Position numbers and translations under genes: made by a program. The notes under the pieces are model-generated. The model did not search any database and was not told where the DNA came from. It worked only from the letters and a program-made list of their open reading frames with translations. Shown in pieces: positions 25,169-33,338 of a stretch of DNA of 64,000 bases; position 1 is the stretch's first letter; the number at the start of each line of letters is the position of its first letter. Origin of the DNA: Haloterrigena sp. KLK7 (GTDB lineage Archaea > Halobacteriota > Halobacteria > Halobacteriales > Natrialbaceae); the NCBI RefSeq assembly GCF_037914945.1, contig NZ_CP149787.1, forward strand, positions 3,596,001-3,660,000. Reading direction: 5' to 3'.

Positions 25169-25315
25169 ATGCGCGACGAAGAAGAAATCCGCGAGCAGTA
25201 CGAGTTCCTCACCGAACACCTCGAGAGCGAAGACATGCGCCACGAGGGCGTCAGACAGATGTTTACCCACTACAAGCGCGCCATCGGCTGGGTGCTCGAG
25301 GAGGAACACATCTGA
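25169..25315 (+). CDS. Small acidic protein, 48 residues
   Basis: MRDEEEIREQYEFLTEHLES followed by EDMRHEGVRQMFTHYKRAIG and WVLEEEHI. The protein is amphipathic and helical with strong acidic bias, as expected of a real haloarchaeal small protein. There is no Cys, signal or membrane segment. An upstream in-frame ATG at 25109 adds 20 non-acidic residues that I take as untranslated. It is a single gene of unknown function; I think homologues are widespread in haloarchaea, which supports a real gene. Confidence 0.65.
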   Translation: MRDEEEIREQYEFLTEHLESEDMRHEGVRQMFTHYKRAIGWVLEEEHI

Positions 25316-25771
25316 CCCGCGGCGGGACGTATCAAGAGCCGATCCAGTGTCGTTACTTTTAAGTATATTCGGCGAAAGCGTTCAGATGACGCTTCGCTTG
25401 GAGGGCCGAAGCGTCAGCGGGGACCAATTCAGGGCGGCAAGCGATCGCGTGACACTTTTCCCGTCACGCGATTTGCTTTCCTGTTTCGAACTCATCTCTC
25501 GGAGAGCGACTGCGTTCTCGCTCGCGTCCGAACTCGTCGCCGATCGAGCGCACTTTCTCGCGCCCCAATAACATAAAAATGCCGAAATAATCTGGATGGA
25601 GTGTAAACATGAACCGCACATTACGTGACTCTCCTGGAGAAACCATCATAACGGTTATCTATTGGGAATCGCGCGCAGACGACGTGGTCCGTCGGTAATA
25701 TCCCTGTTTCGTTCGAAACGACCCGATAGCCTTATTAAAATTCGACAGTAAGTACAACTGGTACTTTCCCA
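25316..25771. other. Regulatory spacer upstream of the PadR gene
   Basis: About 455 bases, AT-richer than average in its second half. It contains a 10-bp hairpin ATCGCGTGAC / GTCACGCGAT (25444-25472), the palindrome GTTTCG-TT-CGAAAC (25706-25719) and TTATTAAAA (25732-25740) just before the PadR gene. Short frames on both strands are Cys/Ser/Arg-rich and are not supported. Confidence 0.5.
25732..25766 (+). promoter_or_regulatory. padR-type promoter with candidate operator
   Basis: The TATA element TTATTAAAA (25732-25740) is followed by AAGTAC-AACTG-GTACTT, a 6-bp inverted repeat at 25750-25766. That lies where the transcript should start, just before the ATG at 25772. The position suits autorepression by the encoded PadR protein. 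This is inference from spacing and symmetry. Confidence 0.45.
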
Positions 25772-26047
25772 ATGTACGACCTGACAGGATTCCAGCGGGA
25801 CCTGCTGTACGTCATCGCTGGCGAGGAGGAGCCCCACGGACTGGCGATCAAAGAGGAACTCGAGAACTACTACGAGAAGGAGATTCATCACGGCCGACTC
25901 TACCCGAACCTCGATACCCTCGTCGACAAGGGGCTCGTCGAGAAGGGGCGGCGCGATCGTCGAACGAACTTCTACACGCTGACTCGGCGCGGCCGCCGCG
26001 AGCTCGAGGCCCGTCGCGACTGGGAAGAGCAGTACGTCGACATATAA
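25772..26047 (+). CDS. PadR family transcriptional regulator
   Basis: A 91-residue winged-helix protein of the PadR family: FQRDLLYVIAGEEEPHGLAI KEELENYYEKEIHHGRLYPN LDTLVDKGLVEKGRRDRRTN FYTLTRRGRRELEARR. The GRLYPNLDTLVDKGLVEK block is the diagnostic recognition helix plus wing. It lacks a C-terminal effector helix beyond the basic tail, the short PadR type common in haloarchaea. It probably represses its own promoter. The next gene, an MgtC-type membrane protein, is about 180 bases away with its own promoter, so a regulatory link to it is uncertain. Confidence 0.92.
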   Translation: MYDLTGFQRDLLYVIAGEEEPHGLAIKEELENYYEKEIHHGRLYPNLDTLVDKGLVEKGRRDRRTNFYTLTRRGRRELEARRDWEEQYVDI

Positions 26048-26228
26048 CGCGTAGAGCGCGACCGATCGCCGCACTCGCGGGCTCGCGCTTCGGAGTCGAT
26101 CTCGGTATCGCCGCCCGAGTCCCATCGAGCCGGTTCCGCGCGTTCGCTTCTGCCGTTCGTCTCCCGAGGACGCGTTCGCGACGGTCGCTAGCGCGCCGTT
26201 TATGGTAATTCGCCGTGAACGAGCGACA

Positions 26229-27521
26229 GTGAACGAGATCGCGTTGCAGATCGGCGATGCGCCGCTGGACGAGACGGTCGTTCGGATCGCGCTGGCCGGG
26301 GCCCTGGGGATGTTCCTCGGCCTCGAGCGCGAGTGGTCCCAGAAGTCGGCCGGGATCCGGACGTTCTCGCTGATCAGCCTCCTCGGGGCGGTCTTTACCA
26401 TCCTGGTCTTCGAGAGCGAGGTCGGCGAGACCCTCCTGGTTCTCGGCGGCCTGCTCGTGATCGTGCAGGGCGTTCTGCTGGCGGTCCAAGGGCTGTTGAG
26501 CGAGGACGACGCCGGCCTCTCGCTGACCACCTCGGTCTCGATGCTCGTCGCCTACGGCGTCGGCGTGCTGGTCGCCGCCGGCTTCATCATCGAAGGGGTC
26601 ACCGTCGCCGTCCTCTCGTCGCTCCTGCTGGTCTTAAAGCGCGAACTCCACGAGTTCGCGTGGGGGCTCTCCCACGAGGAGGTGCGCTCGTCGATCGAGT
26701 TCGCCATCCTCGCGTTCGTCATCTACCCGGTGTTGCCCGCCGAGGTGACCGTCGACGTCGGCGGCATCGCGATTCCGCTCGAGCCGCAGGTGATCTGGCT
26801 GATGGTCGTCGCGGTCGCCGGCATCGGTATCGCCAACTACGCGATCGTCTCGACGTACGGCGGCCGCGGCATCGCCGTGACCGGGTTCTTCGGCGGGCTG
26901 GCCTCGTCGACGGCCGTCGTCGGGACGATGCTCGACCACGTCAACCAGCGCCCCGAGGCCGCCTCGTACGCCGTCGCGGCGATCCTGTTGGCAAACGCCG
27001 CGATGGCCGCGCGCAACCTCGCCATCGCCGTCGGGTTCACCGTCGGCAGCGGGAGTCCCGTCCTCCTCGAGGCGATCGTCCCGCTGGGAGCGGTCATCCT
27101 GGTCGCGTTCGCCGTCGCCGCCTGGACCGCCGACTGGGACGAGTCCGGCCCGATCGACCTCGAGAACCCCTTCTCCATGAAGAACGCGCTCGCGTTCGGC
27201 GCCGTCTTCCTCGTCGTGCTCGTCTTCGGGTCGCTGGCCGAGACCTGGTTCGGGACGCTGGGCTTCTACGCCACCGCCGTCGCCAGCGGGTTCGTCTCGA
27301 GCGCCGGCGCGACCACCTCGGCGGTCGTCCTCTATCGCGGCGGCCAACTGGGGCCGGCGGAGGCGACGATCGCCATCCTGCTCGCGACGGTCTCGAGCAT
27401 CGTCGTCAAGGCCCTGCTCGCGTCGACGTCCTCGAACGACGGCTTCCGCAATCAGGTCGCGGCCTACAGCGGCCTGTTGCTGCTCGGCGGCGCGGTCGCG
27501 ACGGTCACGATTGTCGTCTGA
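26229..27521 (+). CDS. MgtC/SapB family membrane protein with DUF4010
   Basis: A 430-residue polytopic membrane protein with about 12 hydrophobic segments. The N-terminal quarter is an MgtC/SapB domain (RIALAGALGMFLGLEREWSQ KSAGIRTFSLISLLGAVF). The C-terminal half is DUF4010 (GFFGGLASSTAVVGTMLDHV, ANAAMAARNLAIAV, and GFVSSAGATTSAVVLYRGG). MgtC proteins modulate membrane energetics and magnesium-limited growth; the DUF4010 fusion is common in archaea and its transport role is unproven. The GTG at 26229 is preferred: TTTATGG at 26197-26203 lies 26-32 bases upstream, suiting a leaderless start. An ATG at 26202 overlaps that element. Confidence 0.87.
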   Translation: MNEIALQIGDAPLDETVVRIALAGALGMFLGLEREWSQKSAGIRTFSLISLLGAVFTILVFESEVGETLLVLGGLLVIVQGVLLAVQGLLSEDDAGLSLTTSVSMLVAYGVGVLVAAGFIIEGVTVAVLSSLLLVLKRELHEFAWGLSHEEVRSSIEFAILAFVIYPVLPAEVTVDVGGIAIPLEPQVIWLMVVAVAGIGIANYAIVSTYGGRGIAVTGFFGGLASSTAVVGTMLDHVNQRPEAASYAVAAILLANAAMAARNLAIAVGFTVGSGSPVLLEAIVPLGAVILVAFAVAAWTADWDESGPIDLENPFSMKNALAFGAVFLVVLVFGSLAETWFGTLGFYATAVASGFVSSAGATTSAVVLYRGGQLGPAEATIAILLATVSSIVVKALLASTSSNDGFRNQVAAYSGLLLLGGAVATVTIVV

Positions 27522-27548
27522 GGGGAAAAAGCGAGAGAGGATGCGGCG

Positions 27549-27968
27549 TCACTCCTCGAGAAGACCGAGTTGTTCGAAGAGTTCGTGTCGGTCGAAGAAC
27601 GCCCGCTCCTCCTGCAGTTTCCCGCCTTCGACGACGAACCGCGCCATGTCTCGGACTTCGAACGTCTCGTGGGTCGGTGGGATCCCGTCGAACTCCCCCT
27701 CGTGGGTGCCCGAGAGCGTCCCCTCCGCCATCACGAGGTCCTCTCCGGCGAGCATTTCGTGAACGGTGATCTCGAAGTCCGGAAACGCCTCTAGGGTCTC
27801 TCTCGCGTACGCTTCGAGGTTCTCTCGTCCCTCGATCGTCCCGCTGGTCGGCGACGTGAACGTGAACGAGTCGGCGACGACGTCCGACAGCCGCGAGAAC
27901 TCCTGCTCGTTCCAGATCGCCGCGTATTCTTCCGCGAGCCCTTTCGGATCCGGTGTCGTTTCTGCCAT
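27549..27968 (-). CDS. SnoaL-like ester cyclase family protein
   Basis: A 139-residue SnoaL/polyketide-cyclase-like protein of the NTF2 fold: AEEYAAIWNEQEFSRLSDVV DSFTFTSPTSGTIEGRENLE, AFPDFEITVHEMLAGEDLVM, and GTLSGTHEGEFDGIPPTHET. In this family the cavity binds a small hydrophobic substrate; many haloarchaeal members are of unknown function, and no polyketide genes are nearby. The start at 27968 (MAETTPDPKG) is preferred over an ATG five codons earlier. A perfect inverted repeat lies directly upstream at 27975-28002. It converges on the MgtC-type gene, about 27 bases apart. Confidence 0.85.
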   Translation of the reverse strand: MAETTPDPKGLAEEYAAIWNEQEFSRLSDVVADSFTFTSPTSGTIEGRENLEAYARETLEAFPDFEITVHEMLAGEDLVMAEGTLSGTHEGEFDGIPPTHETFEVRDMARFVVEGGKLQEERAFFDRHELFEQLGLLEE

Positions 27969-27974
27969 TGTCTC

Positions 27975-28002
27975 CCACACCACGCGTATCTATGCGGTGT
28001 GG
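27975..28002 (-). promoter_or_regulatory. Inverted repeat CCACACC/GGTGTGG, candidate operator
   Basis: CCACACC, 14 bases, GGTGTGG. It lies between the SnoaL-like start and the TATA-like TATTATG (reverse strand, about 28004-28013), the position where a repressor would block transcription. Confidence 0.4.
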
Positions 28003-28178
28003 TAGCATAATACACTACCCTGGGGATTCAGCCGTCGTGAGCCGTGGAACGGGCGATCGTCGATCGGCGAACGGAGAGTAGCCGCTGCTCGTAGACGACC
28101 CGTCGGCGGTGGGCGATTCGTTCTCGTATCGCTGCCTCTCGTCGGCGATTATTTCACATGCGGGTGATAACACACGGT

Positions 28179-29534
28179 ATGGACCGCGATACGGTCGAAC
28201 CGCAGGTCGGAACGATTCCCGACGAGCGCGCCAGGCAGTGGGTCGACTACCACCACGAGTTCGCCGCACCGAGCACGTACGTCTACGAGTTCGTCTGGGA
28301 CGCGACCGCCGAAGCCGTCGGCCCGTTCTGTACCGACGTCGACGGCAACGTCCTGCTGGACTTCACGAGTCACGTCGCCGCGGCCCCGCTGGGGTACAAC
28401 CACCCCGCGATCCGCGAGAAACTCGAGGCGTTCGACCTCGTCGATCCGCTGAAGATCGCCGGCCAGGACTTCTACGTCAGCGGCGGCGGCTCGCCCGACG
28501 ATCCCGACTTTCCGGGCCCGACGCAGCTGATGGACCGGTTGGTCGCGATGACCGACCACTACGACATGGATCGGGTCTTCCTGTCGAACTCCGGCGCCGA
28601 GGCCGTCGAGAACGCCATCAAGATCTGCTACGCCGCGGGCGGCCACCGCGCGTTCACCTTCGACGGCGCCTTCCACGGCCGCACGCTGGGCGCGCTCTCC
28701 CTGAATCGATCGAAGGCCGTCCACCGCCGGGGTTACCCCGAAATTCCGGGCGTCGTCAGCGTTCCCTATCCCTCGACCGACGCGGAGTACGAGCGCCGCT
28801 GGCGCACCGACGGCCCCGGCGGGAACGTCGTCGCGGACAAACTCCACCCCGAGCGCGGCGTGATCGACCCCGAGGAAGTCGCCTACCTCGTCCTCGAGCC
28901 GATCCAGGGCGAGGGCGGCTACCGGGTCGCCCACCCCGAGTTCGCCCGCGACCTCGAAGAACTGCGCGAGCGGTACGACCTGAAGATTGTCGCCGACGAG
29001 ATCCAGTCCGGAATCGGGCGGACGGGCGAGCTGTGGGCAGTCGACCACCTCGATCTCACGCCGGACGTCATCACCGCCGGGAAGGGGCTGCGCGTCGGCG
29101 CGACGATCTCCCGGTCGGACGTGTTCCCCGCCGAGAAGAGCCGGCTCTCCTCGACGTGGGGCGCCGGCGACGTCATCGCCTCGCTGCAGGGCGTGCTGAC
29201 GATCGATACCATCCACGAGCGGAATCTGCTGGCCAACGCCCGCGAGCGCGGCCGGCAGTTGCGGGAGCGACTCGAGGACGCCATCGCGGACGGCGACGCA
29301 CCCGGCGCCCTCGAGGTCCGGGGGCGCGGACTGATGCTCGCCGTCGAGTTCGATACCAAGGAGCGCCGCGAGGCCGTCATCGAGGCGGCCTTCGAGCGCG
29401 GGCTACTCACGCTGGGCTGTGGCCACAAGACGCTGCGCCTGCTGCCGCCGCTTTCCGTCACCGAACGGGAGATCGATCTGGGGGCGAAACTGCTGCTCGA
29501 GGCGGTGGCGGACGCCGAGTCGCGACTCGAGTGA
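28179..29534 (+). CDS. Class III aminotransferase (GabT-like)
   Basis: A 451-residue PLP-dependent class III aminotransferase, most like archaeal 4-aminobutyrate aminotransferase or the related amino-acid racemases. Motifs are FTSHVAAAPLGYNHPAIREK, FLSNSGAEAVENAIKICYAA, TFDGAFHGRTLGALSLNRSK, LVLEPIQGEGGYRVAHPEFA, ADEIQSGIGRTGELWAVDHL, and the PLP-Lys loop DVITAGKGLRVGATISRSD. The ATG at 28179 is preferred over an in-frame ATG at 28158. Substrate (GABA, beta-alanine, ornithine-like amines, or racemisation of neutral amino acids) cannot be read from the sequence, and no GABA-pathway gene is adjacent. Confidence 0.9.
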   Translation: MDRDTVEPQVGTIPDERARQWVDYHHEFAAPSTYVYEFVWDATAEAVGPFCTDVDGNVLLDFTSHVAAAPLGYNHPAIREKLEAFDLVDPLKIAGQDFYVSGGGSPDDPDFPGPTQLMDRLVAMTDHYDMDRVFLSNSGAEAVENAIKICYAAGGHRAFTFDGAFHGRTLGALSLNRSKAVHRRGYPEIPGVVSVPYPSTDAEYERRWRTDGPGGNVVADKLHPERGVIDPEEVAYLVLEPIQGEGGYRVAHPEFARDLEELRERYDLKIVADEIQSGIGRTGELWAVDHLDLTPDVITAGKGLRVGATISRSDVFPAEKSRLSSTWGAGDVIASLQGVLTIDTIHERNLLANARERGRQLRERLEDAIADGDAPGALEVRGRGLMLAVEFDTKERREAVIEAAFERGLLTLGCGHKTLRLLPPLSVTEREIDLGAKLLLEAVADAESRLE

Positions 29535-29615
29535 CGACGACGCGAGCGCGGTACGACACACGTCGTCGTACGAAAGCCCGCTGCACTTCCGCCGTCCGTG
29601 CGAACACGGTCTACG

Positions 29616-29969
29616 ATGATCGGCGCATTCACGGTCGGCAAGAAAGCGGTGAAGTTCGGGTACAAACGGTACGGCATTCCGGGCGCAATCGCGTCGGGCG
29701 GGATCGTCCTGGCTGGATACGTCGCCGTTCGCCGCGCGCTGAAATCGCAGACGAACGCCGACGACGCGACGCTCGATTCGGCCATCGACGCCGAGTCGAT
29801 CAAATCGGCCGTCGAGGAGGACGGCCTGCAGGCCGTAACCGACACGCAGACGCTCGACGACGCGATCAACCAGGACGAACTGGGATCGCCCGTCGATACG
29901 GACGACGTCCAGTCGTCGGTGTCGGACGAGACCGAGGAATTCACCGGCGGACAGGATCAGCAGACGTAG
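29616..29969 (+). CDS. Single-pass membrane protein of unknown function
   Basis: A 117-residue protein. Residues about 18-38 (YGIPGAIASGGIVLAGYVAV) form one membrane helix flanked by basic residues (KKAVKFGYKR before, RRALK after), so the N-terminus is probably inside and the helix anchors the rest. The C-terminal about 75 residues are acidic and disordered-looking (SAVEEDGLQAVTDTQTLDDA). The start at 29616 (MIGAFTVGKKAVKFGYKRYG) gives a haloarchaeal N-terminus; an upstream ATG at 29598 is possible. I do not recognise a named family. Confidence 0.7.
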   Translation: MIGAFTVGKKAVKFGYKRYGIPGAIASGGIVLAGYVAVRRALKSQTNADDATLDSAIDAESIKSAVEEDGLQAVTDTQTLDDAINQDELGSPVDTDDVQSSVSDETEEFTGGQDQQT

Positions 29970-30075
29970 GACCGTAGCCGACGCCGTTTCGCCGATCGCG
30001 CGTGCGTCGGCGTTCCGATCTCCCGACCCTCAGAGAGGCGATCCGATCGAGGGACCGCGCGCGACAGTCCGCGAG

Positions 30076-31368
30076 TTACTCCCCGCGGATCTCGTTCACG
30101 TGATCGATTCGCTGCTGGACGAGATCGGGTTTGCCGATGTCGTGGCGCACGTGGAGTCCCTCGTCGCCCGCGACCTCGAGGGCGTCCTCCGCGATTTTCT
30201 CGGCCTCTTCGATCGAGTCGGCGACGCCCACGAGGGCGAACGCGCGCGACGTGGTCGTGTAGATGCCGTCGTCGCGCTCGTCCACGCTGGCGTAGAACAG
30301 CAGGGCGTCGCCGGCGCTGTCCTCGTCGACTTGCACCTTCGCGCCGGCCTCGGGGTCCGTCGGGTAGCCCTCCGGCACGGCGTACTTACAGACCGTCGCC
30401 TGGGAGGCGAAGTCGAGCCCCGGCGGCGCCTCGCCGTCGCGAGCTGCGGTGAGCACGTCGAGGAAGTCCGTCTCGAGGACGGGCAGGGTGTTCATCGCCT
30501 CGGGGTCGCCGAAGCGGGCGTTGAACTCGACGACCTTCGGCCCCTCGCTGGTCAGCATGAACTGGCCGTAGAGGATCCCGCGATAGTCCTCGAGGGCGTC
30601 GACGGTGGCCTCGATGATCGAGACGGCCTCGTCGTAGTCCTCCTCGGTCATGAACGGCAGTTCGTCGGTCGCGTCGGAGTAACTGCCCATTCCGCCCGTG
30701 TTCGGGCCCTCGTCGCCCTCGTAGGCGCGCTTGTGGTCTTGCACGGCGGGGGAGGTCTCGAACGCGCCGTTGGCGACGAACGCCTGGATCGTGAACTCCT
30801 CGCCGACCAGTCGTTCCTCGAGGACAATCCGATCGTAGTCGGACTCGCGGATGTACTCCTTGCCCTCCTCGGCGGTCACCTGATCGCCGATGACCTTCAC
30901 GCCCTTCCCGCCGGTGAGGCCGGCGGGCTTGATCGCCAGATCGCCGTCGTAGTCGTCGATGAAGTCGCAGGCCGCGTCCATGTCGTCGAACGTCTCGAAG
31001 TCCGGACAGCCCGGGACGTCGTTCTCCTCCATGAACCGCCGCTGGAACGCCTTGTCCGTCTCGATCCGGGCGTCCTCCTCCTTCGGTCCGAAGGCGTAGA
31101 CGCCCGCGGCCTCGAGTTCGTCCGCGACGCCGGCTTCCAGCGGCGATTCGGGCCCGATGACGGCGATCGTCGCGCCGACGTCCTCGGCGTAGTCGACGAC
31201 GGCCTTCGGATTGGTCGTCTCGAGCGTCTCGAAGTCGGTCGCGATCTCCGCGATGCCCGGATTGCGGTTCCCCGCGCAGGCGTAGAGGTCGGCCTCGCTG
31301 TCCTCGAGCGCGCGAGCGATGGCGTGTTCGCGGCCACCGCCGCCGATCAGGAGCACGTTCTCTCGCAT
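30076..31368 (-). CDS. purD: Phosphoribosylamine-glycine ligase
   Basis: A 430-residue GAR synthetase, the ATP-grasp enzyme joining glycine to phosphoribosylamine in purine synthesis. The N-terminal domain starts with VLLIGGGGREHAIARALEDS. The ATP-grasp region holds AIKPAGLTGGKGVKVIGDQV, EERLVGEEFTIQAFV, and SPAVQDHKRAYEGDEGPNTG GMGSYSDA. The catalytic loop is VVEFNARFGDPEAMNTLP. It is transcribed alone; TGTAAG at 31393-31398 (reverse CTTACA) lies 25-30 bases upstream as a TATA element. Together with glyA, folD and pyrBI it places much of nucleotide synthesis in this window. Confidence 0.96.
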   Translation of the reverse strand: MRENVLLIGGGGREHAIARALEDSEADLYACAGNRNPGIAEIATDFETLETTNPKAVVDYAEDVGATIAVIGPESPLEAGVADELEAAGVYAFGPKEEDARIETDKAFQRRFMEENDVPGCPDFETFDDMDAACDFIDDYDGDLAIKPAGLTGGKGVKVIGDQVTAEEGKEYIRESDYDRIVLEERLVGEEFTIQAFVANGAFETSPAVQDHKRAYEGDEGPNTGGMGSYSDATDELPFMTEEDYDEAVSIIEATVDALEDYRGILYGQFMLTSEGPKVVEFNARFGDPEAMNTLPVLETDFLDVLTAARDGEAPPGLDFASQATVCKYAVPEGYPTDPEAGAKVQVDEDSAGDALLFYASVDERDDGIYTTTSRAFALVGVADSIEEAEKIAEDALEVAGDEGLHVRHDIGKPDLVQQRIDHVNEIRGE

Positions 31369-31531
31369 GGTCGATAGCGGGACGCACGAACCTGTAAGCG
31401 TTGCTCTTTCCGCGAGCCGAAAGTATGCACGGTCGTGGCTACCGCGGTCGCGTTCGCCCGAGCGATACCGGTTTCGCCCAAAAGTTCAACAGTATTATAA
31501 GATGTGGCGAGGAACACGAACGCCGTAGCCG

Positions 31532-32479
31532 ATGGTCACGCCCCGAACCCTCGAGCGCTCCTCCTCCTGGATCGGGTTCGCTCCCACCCTCGTCGCGAAC
31601 CTGCTTCCGCTCGCTGGCGTCCTCGCGTTCGGCTGGGACGCGGCGACGCTGGTGACGGTCTACGCGCTCGAGGTGTTCCTGTCGTTTCCGCTCACGGCGG
31701 CGAAGGCGTTGTTCGCCCAGCAGCCCCCGAAATGGGACGACGGCGACGGCGAGGACGAGGAACCCACTATCTCGGACGAACTGAAGCAGCGACGCGGTAG
31801 CGCGAAACCGGTGTCGTGGCTCCCGCCGGTCTATCCGCGGAACGTGCCGTTCGTCAGGACCGTCTTCTTCGGGTTCGCGTGGGTCTCGATCGCCATCGCG
31901 ACCGTCCTGAGCGAGGTCGTTCCCGTCGCAGACGTACTCCGGCGACCGGAGGTGGTAGTCAGCGTCGTCGCGCTGGTGGCCGCCTACTCGGCCGACGTGT
32001 GGCGCGACTACCTCCGCGGCGGCCGCTACGAGACGGTCTCCGCCTACGAGGTCGTTGAGGCGCACATCGGTCAGACGCTCTTTCTGGTCTTCGTCCTCAT
32101 GGTGGTCCCGAGTCCCGAGAACGCCGGCGGGACGGCTCTCCTCGGCGGATTCGTCCTCGGTAAGGTGCTCGTCGACTGGGCGTCCTTTCGCGCCGACCAC
32201 GGCGAACCGGGACGACTCACCGGTTGGCTCGCCGGTCCCGACGATCCGACGGAGCCGGGTGAGCCGCCGGCGGTACCCGACGGCGATCCCGACGCTCGCA
32301 TATCGACCGACGACACCTCCGTTCTGTACACCGCCGCACAGAAGACGCTGTTCGGAGCCGTCTTCTTCGCCCCGTGGATCGTGATCTCGTGGGTCGTCGT
32401 GCTCGCGGTGTTCGCCGGTGACGACGCTCCCCTGTCGATCGTGATCGGCACCGGCGTCGCGTACGGTTCCTGCTCCTGA
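31532..32479 (+). CDS. DUF6498 family membrane protein (probably shortened by a frameshift)
   Basis: A 315-residue polytopic membrane protein resembling haloarchaeal DUF6498 proteins: SWIGFAPTLVANLLPLAGVL AFGWDAATLVTVYALEVF, and GHIGQTLFLVFVLMVV-like helices, with a soluble acidic loop at about 235-275. The last helix (APLSIVIGTGVAYG) is cut short by SCS and a stop at 32477-32479. In the next frame the helix would continue GFLLLMLPATEFLETVLRYG directly into the following gene. I therefore suspect one gene of about 479 residues with a single-base loss near 32464-32475. A TATA element (ATTATAAG, 31494-31501) precedes the ATG. Confidence 0.75.
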   Translation: MVTPRTLERSSSWIGFAPTLVANLLPLAGVLAFGWDAATLVTVYALEVFLSFPLTAAKALFAQQPPKWDDGDGEDEEPTISDELKQRRGSAKPVSWLPPVYPRNVPFVRTVFFGFAWVSIAIATVLSEVVPVADVLRRPEVVVSVVALVAAYSADVWRDYLRGGRYETVSAYEVVEAHIGQTLFLVFVLMVVPSPENAGGTALLGGFVLGKVLVDWASFRADHGEPGRLTGWLAGPDDPTEPGEPPAVPDGDPDARISTDDTSVLYTAAQKTLFGAVFFAPWIVISWVVVLAVFAGDDAPLSIVIGTGVAYGSCS

Positions 32480-32970
32480 TGCTGCCCGCGACGGAGTTTC
32501 TGGAGACGGTTCTCAGATACGGCCCGCTCGAGTACCGACGGTACGAGGACCGACTCGTCGCGTACGATACGTGGGTCGACGAGCCGCAGTGGTCCGTCCC
32601 GCTCCACGAGATCCGGGACGTCGCGGTCGTCCGCGATAACCTCCCGGATCACCTCCTCGGGACGCGGACCTTCGACGTCACGCTGGGATGGGGCGACGAC
32701 GAGTTCCAGCGGGACCTCGGGCCCGTGGCGGATCCCGACGTGTTCGTCTCCGCGTTCGAATTACGGCTGCGGACGACGGACCTGGAGCCGATCGATCGAC
32801 GGCTCGCAGGGCCCGCTGTCGTTCTCGGCGTCGGACTCGCCGGGGCTCTCATCCTCTGGTACAGGCCGTGGGTGTCGGTTATCTCGCTGGTCCCGCTCGC
32901 GTTTCTCCTCCCGTTTTCGCTGGCGGTTCCGTGGGGACTCTGGAGACTGGCGTATCCGAGCCCCGAGTGA
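32479..32970 (+). CDS. C-terminal PH-like part of the DUF6498 protein, or a coupled gene
   Basis: A 163-residue frame overlapping the previous stop by one base (TGATG). Residues about 20-110 look like a PH-type beta-sandwich (YRRYEDRLVAYDTWVDEPQW SVPLHEIRDVAVVRDNLPD, LGTRTFDVTLGWGDDEFQRD). Two membrane helices follow (VVLGVGLAGALILWY, VISLVPLAFLLPFSLAVPWGL). It reads naturally as the continuation of the DUF6498 protein after a one-base correction. Translational re-initiation at the TGATG overlap is the alternative. I am fairly sure the two frames act together, less sure which case applies. Confidence 0.65.
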   Translation: MLPATEFLETVLRYGPLEYRRYEDRLVAYDTWVDEPQWSVPLHEIRDVAVVRDNLPDHLLGTRTFDVTLGWGDDEFQRDLGPVADPDVFVSAFELRLRTTDLEPIDRRLAGPAVVLGVGLAGALILWYRPWVSVISLVPLAFLLPFSLAVPWGLWRLAYPSPE

Positions 32971-33089
32971 GCGATGTCGAGTCGTGGTCTCGCTCCTCGA
33001 GGTTTCGATCCGCACTCGAAGGGAGCGAGGCCGCTGTGCGTGTCGACGCAGAACCGGGCCGAGCGGACCGGTCCCGAGCCGGCCGCCGT

Positions 33090-33293
33090 TCACTCCGCTC
33101 GCAACCGCTCGGCGAGCCGTTTCGCGCCCTCCCACGGAAGCATGAGGACGACGGCGAACAGAACGACCGCTCCCAACTGGGCGAGCAGTCCGTCAGCGAC
33201 ACGTACCGCCAGCTGCCCCGCTCCGATGGAGACGAGGAACGTAGCGATGCGGTCCGCGTCCCAGTCGAGAACCGCGGATCGGAGGGCGGACAT
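33090..33293 (-). CDS. Small membrane protein, 67 residues
   Basis: MSALRSAVLDWDADRIATFL, then a hydrophobic core VSIGAGQLAVRVADGLLAQL GAVVLFAVVLMLPWEGAKRL. It has one or two membrane helices and a basic C-terminal end. The start at 33293 is preferred; an ATG at 33320 adds nine polar residues. It converges with the DUF6498 region and follows the helicase gene on the same strand. There is no recognisable family; its composition differs from the random antisense frames around it, so I believe it is real. Confidence 0.55.
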   Translation of the reverse strand: MSALRSAVLDWDADRIATFLVSIGAGQLAVRVADGLLAQLGAVVLFAVVLMLPWEGAKRLAERLRAE

Positions 33294-33338
33294 ACTCCGA
33301 TACTGTGACTGAGGTAACATAATTTACCTGATCGGATC

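Noticed and set aside
25382-25621. Minus-strand frame with Cys and Ser content in the spacer before the PadR gene
   Set aside because: Not acidic, no motif, and it covers hairpin and promoter DNA.
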